Of a DNA stretch of 64,000 nt, positions 23,559 through 32,527 are shown piece after piece; within the stretch, counting starts at the first letter, position 1; the number at the start of each line of letters is the position of its first letter. The position numbers and the translations under genes are program-made. The stretch is from Patescibacteria group bacterium (GTDB lineage Bacteria > Patescibacteria > Microgenomatia > Levybacterales > UBA12049): positions 1 through 64,000 of the forward strand of contig JAMCTM010000027.1 in assembly GCA_023379465.1 (NCBI GenBank), in the 5' to 3' direction. The notes beneath the pieces were generated by a model. That model worked only from the letters and a program-made list of their open reading frames with translations, was not told the origin of the DNA and did not search any database.

Positions 23559-24425
23559 TTAAGGAGAATTAAATAGCCTAAGTCTGTTCTCAACGATTTT
23601 AGCAATATCCGCAATCCCCGGCGTCAACAGCTTATACGGAGCTACCTCCATCTGATCCCTCTTAAGCGTATCGTCCAAGCTTCTTCTCCACGCTACCCTA
23701 AGCTCAGTACTGACATGTACGATTGTCATGCCCGCTTTTACGGCTTTCCTGAAATCGTTGTCGTCGGTTCCCGAACCGCCGTGAAGAGTCATATATATCC
23801 CGGTTGCCCGCTTTATTTCGTCTATTACGTGGATATGAAGTCTTTTATGAACTTCCCCTGTCAACATTTTCTTTAAAAGCCCGTGCATATTGCCAACAGC
23901 GGGAGCGATAACATCTACTTTTGTTTCCTCAACAAATTTTTTTGCGTGTTCCGGCGTGCTTAATACCAAAGATTCCTCGGGAATCTTATCTACGATCTCA
24001 GACGACGCTCCTATATATCCTATTTCACCTTCAACAACTATATTGGGATTAATTGATTTTACAATTTCAACGGCCTGTTTGGTCTGTCTTAAATTCTCTT
24101 CAAATCCCATAAACGAACCGTCGAATAAAATTTCGTCGTAACCCGCAAGAGCGGCCTCCTTAACTTTTTCAAGTGAATGCGTATGATCGGCATTTATGAA
24201 TATGGGGTAATCGTATTGTTCGCGCAAGCTTTTAACCAATGCAACCGCCTGCTTCGGGCCTATATAATTCCTTTCCCCCTCGGAGGTGCCTATTAAAACA
24301 GGAACATTTAATTTTTGAGCAGTTCCAAAAATTGCTCTAAGTGCAGAGAGTTCCGAGATATTAAAGTGTCCTATTGCAACTTTTTTTTCGTCTGCTTCTT
24401 TTAGATGTTCTGCAAGAGATTTCAT
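23559..24425 (-). CDS. fba: Class II fructose-bisphosphate aldolase
   Basis: 288 residues, a TIM barrel. Zn and active-site motifs are present: AIGHFNISEL, INADHTHSLEKVKEA (zinc His), DEILFDGSFM, VEGEIGYIG, and LHGGSGTDDNDFRKAV with VHVSTELR near the end. It splits fructose 1,6-bisphosphate into DHAP and glyceraldehyde 3-phosphate; a tagatose-bisphosphate substrate cannot be excluded. It lies 49 bases upstream of the cytochrome b gene on the same strand. Confidence 0.92.
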   Translation of the reverse strand: MKSLAEHLKEADEKKVAIGHFNISELSALRAIFGTAQKLNVPVLIGTSEGERNYIGPKQAVALVKSLREQYDYPIFINADHTHSLEKVKEAALAGYDEILFDGSFMGFEENLRQTKQAVEIVKSINPNIVVEGEIGYIGASSEIVDKIPEESLVLSTPEHAKKFVEETKVDVIAPAVGNMHGLLKKMLTGEVHKRLHIHVIDEIKRATGIYMTLHGGSGTDDNDFRKAVKAGMTIVHVSTELRVAWRRSLDDTLKRDQMEVAPYKLLTPGIADIAKIVENRLRLFNSP

Positions 24426-24477
24426 TTATTTTAGTTTCTCGACCGTACCTTAAAATAAGCTGTGAAAAATTAGAGTA

Positions 24478-24636
24478 TTAATAACCCAAAACCTGAGAAA
24501 CTAACAGCATGGCAACTACTACGACAAAGACTAGGAATAACAGAAACGTAAGCGAATCAAACTTGATTCCATAAGTTTCGGGCTTATATCCGATTCCCTT
24601 AGATTTAGACCTTGTCGTTCTTTTTCTTTTGGCCAT
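24478..24636 (-). CDS. Small single-pass membrane protein, 52 residues
   Basis: Basic N-terminus (MAKRKRTTRSKSKG), a short linker and one membrane helix (about 30-50, LTFLLFLVFVVVVAML), ending SQVLGY. The very basic start predicts an N-in orientation. A strong ribosome binding site, AAAGGAGGTG, lies about 10 bases before the ATG at 24636. It stands alone upstream of the aldolase gene. Function unknown. Confidence 0.75.
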   Translation of the reverse strand: MAKRKRTTRSKSKGIGYKPETYGIKFDSLTFLLFLVFVVVVAMLLVSQVLGY

Positions 24637-24720
24637 TTAATTATCACACCTCCTTTTTTATGTATACTTTATTATGCTCATAAAAAGTACAGTCTTGTCA
24701 ACACTTATGCATTTTTCTTA

Positions 24721-24748
24721 TTGACAAGCCTATAAATATTACTATACG
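24721..24748 (+). promoter_or_regulatory. Promoter of the coiled-coil protein gene
   Basis: -35 TTGACA (24721-24726), 16-base spacer, -10 TATACG (24743-24748). The ATG at 24757 lies 8 bases later, giving a nearly leaderless mRNA. Confidence 0.65.
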
Positions 24749-24756
24749 CTAACTAT

Positions 24757-25206
24757 ATGAACGAGTCTGGAGCTGAAATCAGTGTAAATGCGCCGGAAAG
24801 CCAAAATATTTTCAAGAAAGCGATGATGCATCTTAGAAGAGCCTTTAGAAATGAGGATTCTCTTAACAGACAATCTGCCGCAACACTTGAAGATCAAATT
24901 GCGGTACACCAGGCTACTATCCGCGAAGCTGAAGAAAGAAAGAAAAGTTTACAGGAACATAATTCTATGGTTAATGACCAATCGCAAATGGAGCCTACAA
25001 TAGCCGATAGAAGACTTATGCAGGAAAATGACAGAAGAATACAGGAAGAGCAGACAAAAATTGATAATGCCAGAATGGCAATAGAAAGCCTTCGTCCGCA
25101 ACAAACAGAAACTCAACCCGAACAACCAACCAGCTTACCGGAAGAACCAACACCCATAATAAAACCTGTTCAGGAGCCTGCAGCAACTGAAGAACCTGCG
25201 GCTTAA
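24757..25206 (+). CDS. Hypothetical coiled-coil protein with Pro-rich tail
   Basis: 149 residues. The central region (about 40-110) is a continuous charged helix with heptad character (LEDQIAVHQATIREAEERKK, QENDRRIQEEQTKIDNARMA), followed by a Pro/Glu/Thr-rich tail (EQPTSLPEEPTPIIKPVQ). No signal peptide and no membrane helix. It is probably a structural or scaffold protein in the cytosol; not recognised. Confidence 0.65.
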   Translation: MNESGAEISVNAPESQNIFKKAMMHLRRAFRNEDSLNRQSAATLEDQIAVHQATIREAEERKKSLQEHNSMVNDQSQMEPTIADRRLMQENDRRIQEEQTKIDNARMAIESLRPQQTETQPEQPTSLPEEPTPIIKPVQEPAATEEPAA

Positions 25207-25217
25207 ATTTCTAAAAT

Positions 25218-25370
25218 ATGATTTTGGAAAACTTTACTAATTTTTTGGGCAAAAGCCATAAAAGGCCGGCTCAAAATATAATCATTGAAAGCCAACACTC
25301 TGATCCCGACTCTATAAGGGTCCTGAGGAATAAAATGGCGAGGTTTGCCTCCAGAAGAAAAATGTCTTAG
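25218..25370 (+). CDS. Possible small basic protein, 50 residues
   Basis: A short frame (MILENFTNFLGKSHKRPAQN to FASRRKMS) directly follows the coiled-coil gene by 11 bases and ends 4 bases into the convergent cysS gene. The end is strongly basic (RVLRNKMARFASRRKMS). No Shine-Dalgarno is seen and no family is recognised. It fills an otherwise empty gap, which supports it being real. Confidence 0.4.
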   Translation: MILENFTNFLGKSHKRPAQNIIIESQHSDPDSIRVLRNKMARFASRRKMS

Positions 25371-26704
25371 TTTTTATCTTCGACCTTGTAGCCCATTTTG
25401 AGGATTTTTTCCCTTATTTTGTCCGCTTCTTCATATTTTTTCTGATACCTCAGAACTTCCCTTTCTTCAAGCATTTTTCTGACCTCTTCAGGCAATTCTT
25501 TCTCCTGTGATTTTAGAATCTCGTTTGAATCACTAAGAGAAAGCCCTAAAACTTCGTCAAACTTGAGCACGCTCTCGGATTTTGCCGAAGAGGGATTATC
25601 GGAGTTAACCGTTTCCCAAAGCACGGATAAAGCCTGTGGCATGTTAAGATCATCATTTACCGCAGATAGGAATTTCCCCTCAAGTTCGGAACATCCTATT
25701 TTAGGCTCACCCAAAGATACGACTTCTTTTCTTAATTTGTTAAGCGCGTTCTGTGCCGCTTCCAAAGCCTCCCAGGTAAAGTTCATCTCCTGTCTGTAGT
25801 GGGTCTGTAAAAATAAATATCTTAACGAAAGTGGCTCAAAACCTCTCTTTTCCAGATCCGAAAGCGTATAGAAATTATTAAGGCTCTTGCTCATCTTTTT
25901 GCCGTCCACAAGCATATGCGCCCCGTGCACCCAGTATTTTACAAACGGACTATCCCCCGTCTTTGCCTCGGACTGGGCTATCTCATTTTCGTGGTGAGGA
26001 AAAACCAAATCAATTCCTCCAGTATGGATGTCTATTTTGTTTCCCAAAATTGTCTGCGACATTACCGAACACTCTATATGCCAACCGGGCCTCCCCCTGC
26101 CGAAAGACGAATCAAAACCGACCTCATCCTTTCCTACCGCTTTCCAAAGCGCAAAATCCTGGACGTTTTCTTTTGTATATTCATCGGACAAAACCCTGGT
26201 TCCGGTTTTTAATTCGCGCTTTTCAACACCCGAGAGCTTTCCGTAATTCACAAATTTAGAAATATCAAAGTACACGGAACCGTCCTTTTCCTGATAGGCA
26301 AACCCCTTATCGAGCAAAGCTTTTATGTACTCGACCATTTTCCCTACATACTCGGTTGCTCTCGGCTGTTCCTTTAAATTTTTAACTTCTATATTTAATT
26401 TTGTAATATCCGAAAGAAAATATTTCGTGTACTCTTTCGAAACTTTATCAATTGTCGTATTTTTTTCTTTTGCCCTTTTTATTATTTTGTCGTCTATATC
26501 GGTAATATTTTCTGCCGCCTCGACTTTATAACCGTTGTATTTTAGAACCCTGAGCAAAATATCCGAAAAAACAAATGTCCTCAAATTGCCGATATGCATA
26601 TGGTCATAAACCGTAGGGCCGCACGTATACATTGTGACTCTAGACGGTTTTTGGGGTTTAAATTCTTCTAGTTGTTTTGAAAGAGTGTTATAAAGTTTGA
26701 GCAT
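25367..26704 (-). CDS. cysS: Cysteinyl-tRNA synthetase
   Basis: 445 residues, class I synthetase. N-terminal MYTCGPTVYDHMHIGNLRTF carries the zinc Cys and the HIGH motif (HMHIGN); zinc ligands follow in GWHIECSVMSQ and FPHHENEIAQSEA; KMSKSLNN is the KMSKS motif. It charges tRNA-Cys with cysteine in the cytosol. A tRNA-Cys(GCA) gene is present elsewhere in this window (61730-61802). It is the last gene of a long minus-strand block. Confidence 0.97.
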   Translation of the reverse strand: MLKLYNTLSKQLEEFKPQKPSRVTMYTCGPTVYDHMHIGNLRTFVFSDILLRVLKYNGYKVEAAENITDIDDKIIKRAKEKNTTIDKVSKEYTKYFLSDITKLNIEVKNLKEQPRATEYVGKMVEYIKALLDKGFAYQEKDGSVYFDISKFVNYGKLSGVEKRELKTGTRVLSDEYTKENVQDFALWKAVGKDEVGFDSSFGRGRPGWHIECSVMSQTILGNKIDIHTGGIDLVFPHHENEIAQSEAKTGDSPFVKYWVHGAHMLVDGKKMSKSLNNFYTLSDLEKRGFEPLSLRYLFLQTHYRQEMNFTWEALEAAQNALNKLRKEVVSLGEPKIGCSELEGKFLSAVNDDLNMPQALSVLWETVNSDNPSSAKSESVLKFDEVLGLSLSDSNEILKSQEKELPEEVRKMLEEREVLRYQKKYEEADKIREKILKMGYKVEDKN

Positions 26705-26745
26705 CTGAAAGATTATACTAAATATAAAGCCGTTTATTCCACGCT

Positions 26746-27285
26746 CTATCCCGAAACTCCTCTGTTTACCTCTATACTTGTCTGTGCCCTTTGAACTGCC
26801 AAAGGTAGCTTTTTCTCTTCCTCTTTCTGCTCTAATTCCATCATCTTTTTCTGTTCTTCCTCCTTTTCCGCCGTCTCGGCGGGACGCTCCTCTTGTTTGT
26901 GTTCATATGAAAACAGTGGGTCGTAATATGTTTGATTGTGAAGATCCTGCCTTAGTTTTGTAAGCTTCTGCTGAGTCATCGCTTCCTCCTGCATTTGGGG
27001 GGTTGCCGCGGCAGCGGATTGTGTAGGGGCATAAAAATCCCTAACAAGCTCTGCGGTCTCTTCATTTGCCAAGTTGGCATTGGATAAATTTACTACAGGT
27101 TCTGCCTGCATAGCCTGATCCTGGCCCTGTTGCTGCAACGCTGTAGATCCGGGCTCGTTTTTTATCCCTACTTGGCCCTGAAAAGAATGTGTAACATCAG
27201 ACGCCGCGGTTTTGGCCGCGTCTGCACTTGCGTGTCCGCCTTGCTCTAGTATTTCGCCGATCTGCGGCATCGTGTATGTATCCAT
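26746..27285 (-). CDS. Hypothetical Gln/Glu/Ala-rich protein
   Basis: 179 residues, low in complexity: Ala/Gln-rich in the first two thirds, then a charged helical stretch with EKEEEQKKMMELEQKEEEKK that would form a coiled coil. A YYDPLFSYEHK block separates the two parts. No membrane segment. Its start codon overlaps the recR stop by one base, so it is co-translated with recR. Not recognised. Confidence 0.65.
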   Translation of the reverse strand: MDTYTMPQIGEILEQGGHASADAAKTAASDVTHSFQGQVGIKNEPGSTALQQQGQDQAMQAEPVVNLSNANLANEETAELVRDFYAPTQSAAAATPQMQEEAMTQQKLTKLRQDLHNQTYYDPLFSYEHKQEERPAETAEKEEEQKKMMELEQKEEEKKLPLAVQRAQTSIEVNRGVSG

Positions 27286-27893
27286 TAATAGTCGCTCCTC
27301 CCGTCCATTGCTCTCTGAAGGGTTATATCATCAGCATACTCCAAATCCGCTCCCACAGGAAGTCCCCTTCCGATTCTCGTAATCTTGAGCTTGGGATCCC
27401 TGTTTTTAAGCTCTTTCCTAAGATACATCGCGGTTGCCTCTCCTTCCATCGTCGGATTAGTCGCAAGGATTATCTCTCTAATCTTTGACTTTTGATTTAT
27501 TATTCTTGATATAAGCTGCGGAATGTAAATTTCCTCGGGACCGATATTCTCCAAAGGGTCAATTTTGCCGTGCAAAACGTGGTATAAACCCTTATAACCC
27601 TTGCCTTTTTCAAGCGCCAGAACATCCAGAGGTTGTTCCACTACGCAAATTATCGAAGTATCCCTTTGGGAATCCGCGCAAATTCCGCAGGGATCTTTGT
27701 CGTCTACCATAAAACAGTTTGAGCAAATTACCGTACTCTCTTTAAGATTCTGTAAAGAAGAAGCGAATTTATTAAGCTCCTCCTGAGGAACGTGCAAGAG
27801 ATAAAAAGTCAACCTCTGAGCTGTCTTTGGTCCAACTCCTGGAAGCCTTTCGAAAGATTCTATTAAGTTTTGTATTGCTTTTGGAATTACCAT
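27285..27893 (-). CDS. recR: Recombination protein RecR
   Basis: 202 residues, the normal RecR length. It has the N-terminal helix-hairpin-helix (FERLPGVGPKTAQRL), the four-cysteine zinc finger (CSNCFMVDDKDPCGIC), the Toprim domain (SIICVVEQPLDVLALEK, then LATNPTMEGEATAMYL) and the C-terminal Walker-B-like ITRIGRGLPVGADLEYAD. It acts in RecF-pathway loading of RecA at gaps. It sits in the frequent dnaX-ybaB-recR neighbourhood, here with prs in between. Confidence 0.97.
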   Translation of the reverse strand: MVIPKAIQNLIESFERLPGVGPKTAQRLTFYLLHVPQEELNKFASSLQNLKESTVICSNCFMVDDKDPCGICADSQRDTSIICVVEQPLDVLALEKGKGYKGLYHVLHGKIDPLENIGPEEIYIPQLISRIINQKSKIREIILATNPTMEGEATAMYLRKELKNRDPKLKITRIGRGLPVGADLEYADDITLQRAMDGRSDY

Positions 27894-27896
27894 AAC

Positions 27897-28796
27897 TTAT
27901 TGTTTTAAGGCCTCCGCGGCAACGTCAGAAATGGAAACTATTTCCAGTTTTGGAAAAAGGCTGTAGACAGGAACATCAATAGTGTCCGAAACTATTACCC
28001 GCTCAATCCTTGAATGCTGCAAAAGCCTAGCGGCGTCTCGTGCAAAGACGGCGTGCGTCGCGAAAGCAAAAACTTTCGAAGCCCCTTCGTTTACCAGTAA
28101 TTCCTAAGCTTCTACCGTTGTTTTCCCGGTTGAAATCATATCGTCAACTATTATTGCTGTTTTATCCCTGACGTCGCCGTCTAGGTTTGAATCATTAATG
28201 CTTCCGGTTGTCAAATCTCTGTTTTTCACAATAGTTGCATAAGGGATATTGCCTAACATTTCCGATACTTCCTTAATTCTTCTTATGCCTCCCATATCCG
28301 GTGAAACAAGTACAATTTCATCCAAATTAAAATCCTTTTTAATTTTTACGCCAAATTCAGGAAGCGCCGACAGGTGATGCAAAGGAACTGAAAATACGTC
28401 CGGAATCTTCGGGCTGTGGAGATCAAAAGAATAAGCTTCGCTCATCCCGACAGTTTTCAGAATTTCGGCGATCACCTCCAACGAAACCGCCTCGCCTTCC
28501 CTGAAGATATGATCCTGTCTTTGGTAACCAAGATATGGAATTACAACTTTTATAGATTTTGCACCCGAGCGTCTCAGGGCATCAATCATAATAAAAAGTT
28601 CCATATAGTTTTCGTCCGGAGGAATGCTTGCGGACTGAACAACGACGCAGTCTTCATCGAGTACTTTCTCCTGAATCCTTATCCTTTTTTCAAGGTCGGG
28701 AAACACAAAAATTTCAACAGGCGATAGCTCTAACTTCAATTTTCCTGCAATTTTTGACGCCAATTTTTTATTGGAACTTCCACTAAAAACCTTCAT
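27897..28796 (-). pseudogene. prs: Ribose-phosphate pyrophosphokinase with an in-frame amber codon
   Basis: The reading frame from ATG 28796 to TAA 27897 is 299 codons and is continuous except for one TAG at 28104-28106. The first 230 residues hold MKVFSGSSNKKLA, YLGYQRQDHIF (normally YxRxD), SFDLHS, VSPDMGGIRR and the PRPP loop AIIVDDMISTGKT. After the TAG the frame continues with ELLVNEGASKVFAFATHAVF and IERVIVSDTIDVP, exactly as expected for Prs. The product makes PRPP from ribose 5-phosphate and ATP. TAG ends many other genes here, so recoding is unlikely; the gene may be broken, or the base may be an error. Confidence 0.85.
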
Positions 28797-28838
28797 TAGA
28801 CTATTTTACTATTTAAATTTGCCTTGTAGCAAGCGAAG

Positions 28839-29123
28839 TTACTGGCCTCCACCCAAGAGTCCTGAAAGACCGCCCTGCATCGACGCGAGTTTTCTGGCGG
28901 CAACTTCCTGTGATTTCTTAACAGCTTCGTTTACCGCTTCTTTTATGTCGTTATCCGATTTTCCGTTTGTTTTTATTTCTTTTATTTTTTGGTCTCCGGC
29001 AATTACAATTTCAACTCCGTTTTTTTCAACGCTTACTTCTTCCGCCTGCAGCTCTTTCTGGATTTTCATCGCCTGGTCTCTCATTTTTTTAAGTTCGCCA
29101 AGTTGGCCAAATGGATTGTTCAT
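28839..29123 (-). CDS. ybaB: YbaB/EbfC-family nucleoid-associated protein
   Basis: 94 residues, typical size. It has the N-terminal LGELKKMRDQAMKIQKEL helix, the central strands VEIVIAGDQKIKEIKTNGK and the helix NEAVKKSQEVAARKLASM, ending in a Gly/Leu-rich tail (GLSGLLGGG). YbaB dimers bind DNA. The gene follows dnaX by 5 bases; its AAAGGAGGTG ribosome binding site lies in the last codons of dnaX, 13 bases before the ATG. Confidence 0.93.
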   Translation of the reverse strand: MNNPFGQLGELKKMRDQAMKIQKELQAEEVSVEKNGVEIVIAGDQKIKEIKTNGKSDNDIKEAVNEAVKKSQEVAARKLASMQGGLSGLLGGGQ

Positions 29124-29128
29124 AAAAG

Positions 29129-30571
29129 TTAATTCACCTCCTTTAACCTTACTTCTATGCTTACCTTTTCTGCGCTTAATTTTTTGACTGAATCCTCCAA
29201 TAACTTCATGTTCTTTTCCTCTTCTATTTTTTCCTTATGGAATTTTGAAGAAGCCGTTATTACAAGTCTACCATTTTTAACGTCTCCCGCGCTGCAGCTT
29301 CTTAAAACTCCCGCAAAAAGCTTATTCTGACTTTTAACTTCGTTTATTAATTTAATAAAGAAGTCGGACGCATTTCCGCCTGAAGGTGAATTAGAAATCT
29401 GCTTAGAACCAATTGGGGTTTTCTCATCATCTAATTGTCGCTTACCGTTTAGTAAAGCATGTGGGCCACTACTAGAATAATCCGGTTGCTGAGCGTTGGT
29501 TTGCGGTTGCGAGTTGCGTTCGGCTTCCACGTCGTTTCCCCCCCACTCAATCACCGCAAGCTCAAGTGGAATCTGGGGTAAAACCGCAAATTTTGATCCC
29601 TGATAAGCAGTGGACAAAAGTTCAAAAAGCTGCCTAATTTGATTAAGGCTAAATTGCGTCTCCCCCTCGATTACACCGGCTTTAATCAAAAGCAGCACGT
29701 GAAGCCTGTCAATTAATTTTTCAATAAAAAATTTAAAATCGGTCCCCTGCTTTTCGAGCATATGGCAAAGATTAATACCCTTTTTAATATCATTTTTATA
29801 AAATACATCAAACATTTCCTCTACGCTTTTTTCAATTCCCACAATATTGTATTTCTCGCTTACGAGATCTTTTGTCAACGTTTTCTTACCCGCATAACTT
29901 ACGATTTCCTCGAGAATCTTCGCCGCATCCCTGAAGCTTCCGTCCGAAAGTGCCGCTATTTGTAAAAGTGCCTCTTTGTCCGTTCTTATTCCCTCTTTTG
30001 AGACAATTCTTTGCATGCTTCTTACGAGTTCCTCGTTTGTCGCTTTTGTAAAATTAACCCTAAAACAACGTGAGGCGATCGTTGCCGGAACTTTTTGCGA
30101 TTCGGTGGTACAGAGTATAAAAACGGCATGGTTCGGCGGTTCTTCCAATGTTTTCAAAAGGGCGTTAAATGCTTCCGTTGTCAACATATGGACTTCGTCT
30201 ATAATGTAAACTTTTTTTTGTGCTTTAAACGGAGCAAGATTTATTTTCTCCTTCAGGTCCCTAATTTCGTCTATTCCACGGTTTGAAGCTCCGTCAATTT
30301 CTGTAATATCCAAATTATTTCCGTTTGTAATAGAGACGCATTGCTCACACTTGTTGCAGGGCTCCAAGTCATTTTTATTCTTGCGTCCCGTGCAGTTTAT
30401 GACCTTTGCAACAATTCTTGCCGCAGAAGTCTTCCCCAAACCCTTTGGACCGGTAAACAAAAATGCGTGAATTGAATTCTTGCTTGAAAAAATTGTCGTA
30501 AGATTTTCCCTAACAACTTCGTTATCAAGTTCTGAAATTTTCTGGGGTCTGTATTTTCTATAAAAAACCAT
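29129..30571 (-). CDS. dnaX: DNA polymerase III subunit gamma/tau
   Basis: 480 residues. Clamp-loader AAA+ features are in order: FTGPKGLGKTSAAR (Walker A), the zinc module CTGRKNKNDLEPCNKCEQC, YIIDEVHML (Walker B), CTTESQKVPATIASRC (sensor 1, SRC), and DGSFRDAAKIL (sensor 2). The C-terminal part is shorter than in model tau proteins (E. coli about 640), so the polymerase-binding extension is reduced. It loads the sliding clamp during replication. A low-complexity Gln/Asn/Ser linker lies near residues 350-400. Confidence 0.96.
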   Translation of the reverse strand: MVFYRKYRPQKISELDNEVVRENLTTIFSSKNSIHAFLFTGPKGLGKTSAARIVAKVINCTGRKNKNDLEPCNKCEQCVSITNGNNLDITEIDGASNRGIDEIRDLKEKINLAPFKAQKKVYIIDEVHMLTTEAFNALLKTLEEPPNHAVFILCTTESQKVPATIASRCFRVNFTKATNEELVRSMQRIVSKEGIRTDKEALLQIAALSDGSFRDAAKILEEIVSYAGKKTLTKDLVSEKYNIVGIEKSVEEMFDVFYKNDIKKGINLCHMLEKQGTDFKFFIEKLIDRLHVLLLIKAGVIEGETQFSLNQIRQLFELLSTAYQGSKFAVLPQIPLELAVIEWGGNDVEAERNSQPQTNAQQPDYSSSGPHALLNGKRQLDDEKTPIGSKQISNSPSGGNASDFFIKLINEVKSQNKLFAGVLRSCSAGDVKNGRLVITASSKFHKEKIEEEKNMKLLEDSVKKLSAEKVSIEVRLKEVN

Positions 30572-30618
30572 AAACGTCTTTAATGCTTCAATTTACAATT
30601 TTGAAAAACTGAAAATTG

Positions 30619-31005
30619 TTAATCATGATGAAGCCCCAATAGGTGCAATAAACCGTGCTCAACAAGTTCGTCGACCTTATCATCGACAAGCATTTCATCT
30701 CTAGCCGCATCGTTAATCACCTGTGGGAACGACAGAACTATATCGCCAAGCCTTAAATTCTCCCCCGGATTTTTTATTTCTTCTCCTTCAACTTGTGAGA
30801 ATGATAATATATTTCTCGTTTTATCTTCGCCCTTATATTTCCTGCTCAATTCCTTCATTTTCCTGTCGCCGACAATAGCAACGGAAATTTCAACAGGCCC
30901 TGAAACCTGATTTTTGTTAATCGTATTCTGTATCGTCTGCTTTATTCTTTTTCTGTTAATTTTGTACCTTGACTCGACAAAAATTAATACTTTGACATTA
31001 TTCAT
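30619..31005 (-). CDS. ybeY: Endoribonuclease YbeY
   Basis: 128 residues from the ATG at 31005. It has VAIVGDRKMKELSRKYKG, TRNILSFSQVEG (normally TDVLSFP) and the zinc motif VEHGLLHLLGLHHD, with three His ligands. It ends directly after that motif. YbeY matures 16S rRNA and supports ribosome quality control. The upstream part of the frame (to 31068) overlaps rpsU and is excluded; the start lies 4 bases after the rpsU stop, suggesting coupled translation. Confidence 0.93.
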   Translation of the reverse strand: MNNVKVLIFVESRYKINRKRIKQTIQNTINKNQVSGPVEISVAIVGDRKMKELSRKYKGEDKTRNILSFSQVEGEEIKNPGENLRLGDIVLSFPQVINDAARDEMLVDDKVDELVEHGLLHLLGLHHD

Positions 31006-31009
31006 GAAT

Positions 31010-31195
31010 TTAAGCGCTTGGCATTCTTTTTGCTTTTCGGGCGTCTTCCGCCTTTTGTTTTTTGGCAAGAGAAGGTTTAAGGTAGAATTCGCGCCTTTTG
31101 GCTTCCTGAAGAATTCCCTCAGACATAACCTTTCTTGAAAACTTTCTTATTAATGCCTCATCGCTGTCTCCAGGCATTTTTTTAACTACTACCAT
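31010..31195 (-). CDS. rpsU: 30S ribosomal protein S21
   Basis: 61 residues: MVVVKKMPGDSDEALIRKFSRKV, then ILQEAKRREFYLKPS and a basic end, the bS21 pattern. A strong ribosome binding site, AAAGGAGGTG, precedes the start. S21 joins the 30S subunit near the anti-Shine-Dalgarno region. It is coupled to ybeY, so ribosome assembly and quality-control genes are made together. Confidence 0.93.
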   Translation of the reverse strand: MVVVKKMPGDSDEALIRKFSRKVMSEGILQEAKRREFYLKPSLAKKQKAEDARKAKRMPSA

Positions 31196-31218
31196 ATAAA
31201 TAAAACACCTCCTTTAAA

Positions 31219-31545
31219 TTACATCCCCACGTCTTTACTTATCGGACCAACAATATGAAAATGCAAATGATCAATAATCTGGGCTCCCCCTCCGTTTACG
31301 GACACCCTGTAACCTTTGTTTTTAAGTTTTTTCACTACCGTTCTATCTATTGCAGACTTAATTTTCATAAAAAGGTCCTTGTCCTTTAAATCTGAAAAAT
31401 CCTTTATGTGTTTTTTAGGAACAACCAGAATATGCACCGGCTTCATCGGGTTTATGTCGGGGAAAACCATAACATCCTCATCTTCGTATTCAAATTTTTT
31501 GGGGATTTCCTTGTCCCTAATTTTACAGAAAACGCAATTACTCAT
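31219..31545 (-). CDS. HIT-family hydrolase (Hint/PKCI type)
   Basis: 108 residues. N-terminal CVFCKIRDKEIP with the usual Cys pair, then FPDINPMKPVHILVVPKKHI, and the HIT motif HLHFHIVGP with the nucleophilic His. HIT proteins of this type hydrolyse adenosine phosphoramidates and similar nucleotides in the cytosol. It lies between rpsU and the DHH-type gene in a minus-strand operon; only 4 bases separate it from the latter. Confidence 0.93.
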   Translation of the reverse strand: MSNCVFCKIRDKEIPKKFEYEDEDVMVFPDINPMKPVHILVVPKKHIKDFSDLKDKDLFMKIKSAIDRTVVKKLKNKGYRVSVNGGGAQIIDHLHFHIVGPISKDVGM

Positions 31546-31549
31546 ATAT

Positions 31550-32449
31550 TCAGATTGTTTTTAGTACTTCTATTATATCATTTAGTTTTAGCTTCGTAGG
31601 CCGCATTTTCGGGTTTTTCGGAGTCCCGTTTAAAAGCATTTTTTTTGAAACGTGCAAAAACCATGTGGCTTGAGGATCCATTTTTTTGAGTTTTTCATAC
31701 GCAAGGGTCAAATCAACACCCCTACGGCCGGGTGCGTCCGGTTTTGCTTTAATTCTTACATAGTTTTTCCTCGGATCCTGCCGCACTACCATCTCATAAC
31801 CCATGAGCTGTGCAAGTTTTACGACAGAATCATTAATAGTCGAAATCCCCAAAGCTTTACCCCACTTTGTTTTAAATACGATGCCTATATTTTTAATTTC
31901 CCTTTCGGCCCAAATGCGGTTTTCGAAATCATGCAATAAAGCATCCAGACACTCTGAGATAAAATCAACATAATAGTTGTCCTGGTTCGGTCTTTCAAGC
32001 TTTAGACCGTCCAGAATATTGACGACCGAAAAATCCTGATAGTCGGCCAAAGGGTCGGGGCGGAAAACCTCTTTAAAATGGTCTACTCCTACAACGTAAC
32101 CCACCATCCTTTGCAAAGCTTCAAGTTTTTCGTCGTTAATTGAGGGCTCATTCTCGATTAATCCCTTTTTTACGAAATCAAACGTTAACGATGCTCCGCA
32201 AACCTTGTCACTTGAGGTCTGATGGTGATCTAATGGCCCTAGTCCCGTATCAACGTGAATATACTCATCGCGGCCCTTTTTCTCTATTGCATATTCATGC
32301 CCTTGTCCTTGCGGAAGCGGCAAAAGCCTGTCGCCCGCGGGCACAAACTTAGCTTCGGCCTTATCCCATCCGCCCAAAAACTTTCTTAAAAGCCAGACAG
32401 AAGTTATGGCGTCCATATCGGGAGCCGAATGTGTAACAATATACTTCAT
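31550..32449 (-). CDS. DHH/MYG1-like phosphoesterase-type protein
   Basis: 299 residues from the ATG at 32449. The start KYIVTHSAPDMDAITSVWLL fits the first metal motif of DHH phosphoesterases (H-x4-D-x-D), and VDTGLGPLDHHQTSS holds a D-H-H triad. The rest, including WAEREIKNIGIVFKTKWGK and NYVRIKAKPDAPGRRGVDL, resembles MYG1/UPF0160 exonuclease-like proteins. It probably cleaves phosphodiesters in short nucleic acids or nucleotides. An earlier ATG at 32467 lies on a TATACT -10 box and is rejected. Confidence 0.75.
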   Translation of the reverse strand: MKYIVTHSAPDMDAITSVWLLRKFLGGWDKAEAKFVPAGDRLLPLPQGQGHEYAIEKKGRDEYIHVDTGLGPLDHHQTSSDKVCGASLTFDFVKKGLIENEPSINDEKLEALQRMVGYVVGVDHFKEVFRPDPLADYQDFSVVNILDGLKLERPNQDNYYVDFISECLDALLHDFENRIWAEREIKNIGIVFKTKWGKALGISTINDSVVKLAQLMGYEMVVRQDPRKNYVRIKAKPDAPGRRGVDLTLAYEKLKKMDPQATWFLHVSKKMLLNGTPKNPKMRPTKLKLNDIIEVLKTI

Positions 32450-32527
32450 AGATGAATTAGTATACATTTTTTATGCCAAAAATGGAAGCGACTTGACAAA
32501 AAACGCCTAATAACGGACGATTAATAT

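Noticed and set aside
28104..28106. Possible stop-codon reassignment (TAG as sense) in the prs gene
   Set aside because: TAG ends several clear genes in the window and TGA also ends genes normally, so a genome-wide recoding is not supported.
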